The notes beneath the pieces are model-generated. The model did no database searches and was not told the origin of the DNA. It saw only the letters and a list, made by a program, of their open reading frames with translations. Below, in pieces: positions 57,803 through 64,000 of a stretch of 64,000 nucleotides of DNA. The first letter of the stretch is position 1. Each line of letters opens with the position of its first letter. This DNA is from Pezizomycotina sp. ARF18 (lineage: Eukaryota > Ascomycota), in NCBI GenBank assembly GCA_002224055.1, contig AZLU01000019.1:123819-187818 (forward strand). Direction: 5' to 3'. Position numbers and translations under genes: made by a program.

Positions 57803-58288
57803 ATGAAATCCTCTACCTCCTAGCTATCTCTAGCGCACTGCCGACCCTTGCCCTTCCGACCGGCATTCTGCCCCGCTCTCCCGGTACGGGAACGACCCCA
57901 TCAGCCCTCATCAACCTGCCCCTGGACCACATGCTGGCTCCGCTCCTCCCGCACCAGTCGCCGATAGTCCCACCCTAGGTACCGCCGCTTCTTCCGGAAG
58001 CATCTCCAGCATCGGCGGTATCGCAGCCCAGTCATTACTCCGCCGGGAGTCGGCATTCAGCATCCGAAGCCAAATACCAAGATGGTTCGCAAGTCGTAAT
58101 GTCCAAACTCTCGAGCAACAGGCTGCTGGAGTTGGAGGCGCTATTCCAGATCCTGGCGCGGGTACTAACGCTACACTTCTCCTCCCGGTAGCGCCGCAAC
58201 ATCTGCTGGAAAGCCGGAGCTCCCGACGCATGTCAAGGGGGAATCGCCGAAGCATAAGATCCCACCGAAACCTGCTAAGTCGGCTTAA
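57803..58288 (+). pseudogene. Pro/Ala/Ser-rich secreted protein, paralogue 1 (damaged)
   Basis: The ATG at 57803 reads MKSSTS before a frame change; the adjacent frame continues SALPTLALPTGILPRSPG, aligned with the signal-peptide end and mature start of the gene at 60166. The mature part is Pro/Ala/Ser-rich (PAPGPHAGSAPPAPVADSP, TAASSGSISSIGGIAAQS), with LEQQAAGVGGAIPDPGAG further on and a Lys/Pro-rich end KPELPTHVKGESPKHKIPP at the stop (58288). At least three frame changes are present. A TATA-like run (catatataatc, near 57680) and a CT-rich leader precede it. Confidence 0.6.
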
Positions 58289-58356
58289 CAGGGATTGAAC
58301 ATCTTATCTTGGCGCTTTATCTTTTTATAATGGGTTAGGAATGTATATAGCTTAAG

Positions 58357-58787
58357 AATGGAAGCTGCGTATTCTGTTTATGTAGTAAATGATAATTTTT
58401 CTTCTTAAGTTCTTAATTTTATAATCCTCCTTTCCGTCCTCGGCTATCGCTATAACAGCTAAAGCTTAAAACCCCGTTTCTCAATTTTCAGTTGAATCGA
58501 AGGATTTACGTATTATATACCAAAGCCCCTCGTCATCCTAGCAAACATTGTGTCCTTGAATCCCTCTCTCGAAATGGAAGCTGCGTATTCTGTTTATGTA
58601 GTAAATGATATTTTTCTTCTTAAGTTCTTAATTTTATAATCCTTTTCCGTCCTCGGCTATCGCTATAACAGCTAAAGCTTAAAACCCGTTTCTCAATTTT
58701 CAGTTGAATCGAAGGATTTACGTATTATTTTATCCACAAAGCCCTCCGTCATCCTAGCAAACATTGTGTCCTTGAATCCTCTCTCGT
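58357..58787. repeat. Tandem duplication, two 216-bp copies
   Basis: 58357-58572 and 58573-58787 are head-to-tail copies starting aatggaagctgcgtattctg and ending ccttgaatc..ctctctcg. They differ by a handful of one- to few-base indels and substitutions. The copied segment is the 3' flank of the damaged secreted-protein gene and is AT-rich non-coding. Confidence 0.92.
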
Positions 58788-59975
58788 CGTCTTTCTCCCT
58801 CCGGTCGTGTTCGCCCTGCCCCACAGCATCCTCCCTCGCACTGTGTTAAAGCAAATAGCTACATCGCCCTAGTACGCGGCAGCCAAGCCAGGCCCCGAAA
58901 GCTCGTCCATCCTATAACATCTCGCAGTGCTGATTCTACACTCTACCATTACCAGCCGTTTGGCATCCAAAACCTGTAACAAAACTGTAGAACCATGAAG
59001 TTTTGTATTCTGGTCAGGGCGGTTGGGCGAGCCGCTTCTAGCAGAAGGCAAGGGGGAGGAAATAAGAAAGGAAACGGGGTGGAAGTGGAGAAGACATTAT
59101 TACTACCCTGACGGTGATTCTTACGTTGTATATTAGTTAAACTATTTGCGTTATAAATTTGAGAGGTTTATTCTTATAATTATGATTCTTATTTACTGGA
59201 TGGGATCTTTAACCTTCTGTTACCCACTGTAGAATTACGTGTATGCCGGTGTATTTACGAGTAGAAACATATAACTCCTCCCCTTGGAAACCAATCTCCG
59301 ATACTAACAATACCTACTGCGCGTGATTTGAGTATTGCTAGTTTTTTGAGTGGAACCTAACTGCATACTTAGGCATGCCTATTGCTTTGATATTGCAAAC
59401 GGCCTCAGTACCCGATGTCTCCGTTCTGACCAATACATTTGACTCAGCTTTCTTCACATATCATACACCTACAGACGATGCCCTAGTCCGTGCAGGTGCG
59501 AAGCTAGTCTCACGAACATTCTGGGTGGGGGGGCTTTCATCCGCATAAACTTCTGCTCTGCCATGCGGAATTTCAGGCTAAGGGTTGTCATTTCTACAAG
59601 CCGCTAAACACTCAATAGTTGAAGCGTTGTAGCGTCGAGATAATTTGACACCTATGCCTCGCCTCCGCCATCTCGCTACGGCATAAATTTATTGTATATT
59701 ACAGCCGAACCACAATCCAGACGTCCAAATGAAACAATTCAATCTGTAAACCCGACGGCTATAGAATCGCAAGGCTTTGTATCCTCAAAGCAAAGTCTTT
59801 ATCCAGATTACCTACGGTTTACCCGGTGTATACGTAGTCTAGGAAAACATTAAACTGGGAGATTTTTTCCATAATATAAAAAATGAAAGCAGATTATCGC
59901 CGCGATGTTCAAACCTTCCTGTACTCTAATAGCTCTAGAATGGCATTGAAAGACACTATTCAGTATCGAATCAGG
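58788..59975. other. Intergenic between the two secreted-protein paralogues
   Basis: No supported gene. A TATA-like run (tttttataaaaaga, about 59978) is placed about 185 bp before the next gene. Confidence 0.4.
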
Positions 59976-60165
59976 CGAATTTTTATAAAAAGACCGGCCT
60001 GTGCCTTCATCGGCCAACATTGGCACTGGATTTATACTCAGTATCGCAATCCAAAATTTTAACTAGGAACATCTAACCCAGACGTCCACCGCACCAAAGA
60101 CAAGGAAAACCCACTCACAGAGAACGGAACTTTCCATAATTTGTTACACCGATCCGAACCAAAAG

Positions 60166-60807
60166 ATGGTTTGCCGAAGTTCCTCCCTCCTTATCCTCCT
60201 CCTCGCCAGCACCGTACCGGCTACGATAGCCCTTCCCATCGGTATCCTTCCACGAGGGGATAAGACACCCCCTGCGAGTCCAATCCCAGCCTGGGGACCT
60301 CCTGAAAGCGCTTCCAATTCTCCTCAGCAAGGCCAGACTGCTCCTGCCACTGGCACGTCTCATCCTCCTCATCAGGCTCCTTCGCTTGGGAGCCTGGGAG
60401 ACTGGGGCACAACTCCCGGCGCTCATAATACTCCCTCCGCCGCTGGCAGCAAAGCTCCTGCTACGGACGCGCCTCCACATCCACCTCATTCAGCCGGTTC
60501 CTCGTCGCCCGGCGTTCCGGACTATGGCTTTGATATAAGCCACGATATTACAGCAAACCTTGAAGATCTCGACGGTTTGCGGAGCCCAAGGCCTGGGCGT
60601 CAGAAAGGACACTACGGCCTCGAGGTATCAGCGATGGAGCAGCAAGCTGAGTCTAACCCTCCACCTTCTCCTCCGAAGGTTCCGTTGAGTACCGCCAGTA
60701 CTCCTACCGGAGCCGCAAGTAAGCCTCACAAGTTAGCGCATCCAAAGACGCCGGGCCGCCGCCGAGTCCTCATTCTAACTGAGGTGACTTGGGGCTTTGA
60801 TATTTAA
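60166..60807 (+). CDS. Pro/Ser/Ala-rich secreted protein, paralogue 2 (intact)
   Basis: One uninterrupted frame of 213 codons. It has a signal peptide (MVCRSSSLLILLLASTVPAT, cleavage near IA-LPIGILPR), then a Pro/Ser/Ala/Thr-rich stretch (SPQQGQTAPATGTSHPPHQ, SAAGSKAPATDAPPHPPHS), a short acidic segment (YGFDISHDITANLEDLDGL) and a basic Lys/Pro C-terminus (KPHKLAHPKTPGRRR). It shares ALPxGILPR and the overall plan with the damaged gene at 57803, 2.4 kb upstream. No cysteine in the mature part, so it is not a disulphide-rich effector. Possibly an O-glycosylated, intrinsically disordered surface or secreted protein. It is one of very few undamaged genes here. Confidence 0.75.
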   Translation: MVCRSSSLLILLLASTVPATIALPIGILPRGDKTPPASPIPAWGPPESASNSPQQGQTAPATGTSHPPHQAPSLGSLGDWGTTPGAHNTPSAAGSKAPATDAPPHPPHSAGSSSPGVPDYGFDISHDITANLEDLDGLRSPRPGRQKGHYGLEVSAMEQQAESNPPPSPPKVPLSTASTPTGAASKPHKLAHPKTPGRRRVLILTEVTWGFDI

Positions 60808-61551
60808 AAAACATTTCCCCCAAACGATCCGAGCTCCCAGCTGCTTATCTTTTTTTTTTTTTTTTTTTTTTTTTAATTTTGCTTCTTTGTTCTTCTTGTT
60901 TTGGTTGCTGTTATTACGAAAGCATGTATCCTATATCAAAATATTTCTATCCTTTGAATCAAATATACGAAGTTCAAGATTCGATAATATGGATATCGGG
61001 ACAAGATCGCCTCGAAATAGCCTCTCCTTTATAGCAAACGTGTACATGAGTCCGGAGCCGTAACTCGTCTTAATTTGGTACTCCATTCGAGTTTCCAAGG
61101 CTTTGAAGATCTGTTCGAAGCTCTATCGTCCTCTTCAAATCCTCGACGCTATCTCAACGCCGACTGTTCGCGAGAAACCATTAGAATCGATTTTCGTAAC
61201 CGCGAAATAAAGCAATATTAATAATACTTAAATTATAAACAGTAAAAATAAAATCAGCAGTACTTCTCCTTCCATCAGTCAAGGCTCCAGAGGCTGTATT
61301 TTCTGCGTCCCGTAGGGTATCGGTTTCCCCATCTTCAACCGTCTCCACGCCTGTGATGTTCGAGAGCTTCACCACATCAGGGACTATTGGGATGGCGAGC
61401 AAGGACTGGTCGCCCTTCCCAGGGCTTTCTGGATGCCGCGTCTCTGGGCCTCGGTAGGCCTCGACCTCATTTCCATATCTCAGCTCGTCTATTATTACGG
61501 GGGTTTTTTTTGTTCTATTTCTTTTTTCTTTTGCCTTTTGAAATTTTTGCA
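60808..61551. other. Intergenic with T25 run
   Basis: 25 T at 60850-60874. Frames on the minus strand (61181-61669) run into the MITE and are not supported. Confidence 0.45.
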
Positions 61552-62014
61552 GGTCTTGATATTTCAGTACCCCCTTCTTATTTCGGGACCCCCTAATTTT
61601 TCCCGGAACATCTTTACTATGAGCGAGGCACAAAATAATGTGCCTCAATATAAAATATCGTCGCTCCACTACTTGGTATATTGAAATTCTTTTAAAACAG
61701 CGGCATCATCAAAATTTACCCCCAAAATATAAATGTTATAGAAGCGGCGTACGTTTAAGCAGCGAAGGTAACAGTAAAAGCGTCACAAAGAACAAAAACG
61801 GCATAAGTAGCCACCGTAACAGCGGCAGTAAAAGCGATATGAGCGGCGATCGCAGTAGGCGGTAACAATGGCTGTATAATTCATAGTAAGTACTATATAT
61901 ATTATCAAGGCGATAAAATATACTTGCCTAACTACGCGACACATTATTTTGGTGCGTTGCCCATAGTAAAGATCTGCCAAAAAATTTTTGTGGGGCTACT
62001 GAAATATCAAGACC
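61552..62014. mobile_element. MITE with about 75-90-bp terminal inverted repeats
   Basis: The left end ggtcttgatatttcagta (61552) is the exact reverse complement of tactgaaatatcaagacc at the right end (to 62014). Similarity continues inward: atctttactatg..gca.aaaataatgtg at 61609-61642 against the reverse complement of 61940-61974. The 463-bp element has no transposase, so it is non-autonomous. Outer flanks also look inverted (aaatttttgca / catttttt), so the true ends or target-site duplication are uncertain. Confidence 0.8.
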
Positions 62015-62675
62015 CATTTTTTGAAAGCCAAAATTTTTTTTTTAAACCAACTTAATTGATCCCTACGGAAATGTTCTACATCGAGAAATTCGTTGGCGAC
62101 GAAACAAGGCGACGAGAAGGTAGTAATTTCGATCGTTCTTGTATATTGAATTGATTGATGAGGCGCGTTGGAAAATAAAATAAGATAAAATAAAATAAAA
62201 TAAAGCTGATTTCTCGCCCACTTAGTTCGGCATCTAGAACCTTTTGTTTTTTGCCCCCCTAAAAACATGCTGGGCGTCCCGGACACTTCATCCCGAATGC
62301 TCACGCTTCCTTAAGTCTGGAAGGAACTTCGATTATACGTTTCTCATGGCCGTGATTAGTTCCGAGATTATTGCTAGTAATTGATTTAGATTCTGCGGGC
62401 AACTGGTTAGAATTTCATTGTCTGACATTGTCTGACATTTCTTTTTTCGTAGGGTAAACACAACCAGACTTCATACAAGACCGACGGTGAAACACAAGTG
62501 TTTTAGCGTAGATAGATCCAGGCCCCCAAACAACGTCACGAAATTATGCAGGAACCCCGGGTTCGTAAGTCTACTTATCAAGAAAGTCTTATAGCACAAT
62601 CGATCTACCGATACAAAGTCATTCCTCGTCATACGGAAGAAGACTATCATATTACCTGTCGATTCAAATACCATC
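62015..62675. other. Intergenic before the small secreted gene
   Basis: Contains a short (taaaa)n run near 62178-62205; no gene recognised. Confidence 0.45.
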
Positions 62676-63262
62676 ATGCGATCCAACAGCCCTCGAATCA
62701 CTGCATCTCTACTCCTAATTCCGCTCTGGGTGGCTCTTGCATCCTCCTGCTATGAAGGCTACAGCTATTGCTTACACAATCGTAGGTTTCAATCATATAC
62801 CCCCCTTTTTTCCACCCCAAAAATAAATAAATAAATAAAAGTAGAAATTTCATTTGCCCGTACGATATTACTCTATCCCAGCAGATAAACAACAGTCTCC
62901 TTTTTTAACGTCACCTATGTGCCTACAGTAAGCGGCCAAGAACGCCAACGCGCCATCGAGGCCGTCGCAGTCCTCAGCGCTCGTAGCAACATGCTCCTCG
63001 ATGCCCGGAAAACCCTATTCGTCTGTCTACCAGACGACGCCGTCGACGAGAAAGAAAAACCACGGCTCGTCTTGAAGTTAACGGCGAGTGTCCGGTCGGT
63101 TGCAGGACTAATGTGTTGCGGAATGACGAGTGCATTCGCTCGAGAGGCGTTGGAGGATCGGTGGAGGATTGGAATGTTGGGAAGAAGTAAGTGTTGTATT
63201 GTAGTATTTTTGGGAGATTTATAAGAGATGTTGCTGACGTTTTGTTTGGGTTAGGACGATAG
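62676..63262 (+). CDS. Small secreted cysteine-containing protein, three exons
   Basis: Exon 1 (62676-62781) gives a signal peptide (MRSNSPRITASLLLIPLW, cleavage near LA-SSCYEG). An intron (62782-62928, 147 bp, GTAGGT..ACAG) follows. Exon 2 (62929-63186) gives SGQERQRAIEAVAVLSARSN, LLDARKTLFVCLPDDAVDEK, LKLTASVRSVAGLMCCGMTS and REALEDRWRIGMLG. A second intron (63187-63254, GTAAGT..TTAG, 68 bp) leads to a short end RRR and a stop at 63262. The splice phases join cleanly without any frame change. The mature protein is about 100 aa with five Cys (CYEGYSYC, FVCLP, MCCGM). It matches no family I know and is an effector-type candidate. Confidence 0.7.
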
Positions 63263-64000
63263 GGTTATTGGGACGGGATGGATTTGGAGGCGGTGGAGGG
63301 GTTGAACTCAACTCAGTCGCGAAGTTTTGATACATACAAACCTTCTAGCTTCTGGGAATAGATGACAATTCAATATACGCAACGGGTTCTACCAATAAAG
63401 AAGAACAAGCCGCCTGACTTACTTGTATAAAGACGCTCGGAATACAATATCAACCTCTGGAGATATAGAACTTAACCGGAAAAAAAGCGATTAATTAAAC
63501 CTTTGCCAGCTTTATGTGAACTATACATTGCTTTATTTCACGAAATATCCAAGTTAACAGAGGAAGAAATATATAGAACAATAATAATATATAGTAATAG
63601 AAGGGTATATCTTCTACATCACATGTTACTTTCCTAACTGTTGTCTACTATGTATGAGAGCTTAGGAATTCTTCCAGATCCCTCTCCACTCCACCTCGAT
63701 CTCCAGAATATCTCTTCTAACGAGAGCTTCTAGAAAAGACGCAAGTGGTTTAAAACTTTGATATAATTTCATCTAATTCCCCGTTGTATCGCCTTATTTT
63801 TGTTGAAAGCGACGTGTCTCTTTCGGGCTGGCCTGCATATAACCGACGTTCTCCTTTGTTGTGGCGCTGCAGCTGTACGTTCGCTTTTTCCTATTCGGGC
63901 AATACTTAACGCTTCCATGCAGGCGCGCGGTATGCGAGCATGCATACCAAGCTCGCTAAAATCCCCGTTTTGTTCGCTGTTACCGACGTCGACACTCGCA
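63263..64000. other. Terminal stretch, no supported gene
   Basis: AT-rich at 63470-63610; otherwise unremarkable. Confidence 0.4.

Noticed and set aside
61181-61669. 162-codon minus-strand frame
   Set aside because: Runs into the left end of the MITE and has no recognisable domain.

Overview
The window reads as nuclear DNA of a filamentous ascomycete fungus (Pezizomycotina-like). The evidence is short GT-AG introns (about 50-150 bp, one with a textbook TACTAAC branch site), TATA boxes about 95-190 bp upstream of several starts, fungus-restricted families (DUF6594, Pth11-like rhodopsin-domain receptor, the GGINA/RING family), short secreted proteins, and AT-rich blocks with sharp edges that look like RIP-decayed repeats. 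No bacterial operons, rRNA or convincing tRNA genes were seen. The species cannot be named from the sequence.

Layout. 0-1.6 kb: fossil Ty3/gypsy fragment and a hypothetical gene. 3.8-5.1 kb: Gly/Asn/Ala-repeat secreted protein. 5.5-7.5 kb: decayed pepsin-like aspartic protease. 7.8-9.1 kb (-): leucine-rich F-box-like remnant. 9.9-10.7 kb: ankyrin-repeat gene. 13.4-22.0 kb: tandem cluster of four DUF6594 membrane-protein genes, one split from its promoter by an AT-rich block. 22.4-23.0 kb (-): SAM methyltransferase. 25.2-26.1 kb: short-chain dehydrogenase. 27.5-28.9 kb: Pth11-like receptor. 29.1-30.2 kb (-): secreted protein. 32.2-33.6 kb: F-box gene, convergent with a zinc-type (MDR) oxidoreductase at 33.7-34.8 kb (-). 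37.2-41.9 kb (-): two coiled-coil fungal genes, one with a C-terminal membrane helix. 43.1-49.9 kb (+): a very large locus carrying the conserved N-terminus and the C-terminal RING of one fungal family, with 5 kb of low-complexity sequence between them that includes poly-proline, a formin-DAD-like motif, an R-SNARE motif and a 66-bp (22-residue) tandem repeat array. 51.2-52.6 kb: coiled-coil protein with a signal-like start. 54.4-56.8 kb: GPI-specific phospholipase D. 57.8-60.8 kb: two paralogous Pro-rich secreted proteins. 61.5-62.0 kb: a MITE. 62.7-63.3 kb: small secreted cysteine-containing protein with two introns.

The genes do not form one obvious pathway. Secreted proteins, a surface receptor, F-box/ankyrin genes and a decaying tandem family suggest a fast-evolving accessory region. 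A caveat applies everywhere: most conserved proteins are split by single-base frame changes while the residues on both sides remain well conserved. This fits either an assembly with uncorrected one-base indels or recent widespread gene decay, so gene ends and the label 'pseudogene' are provisional.
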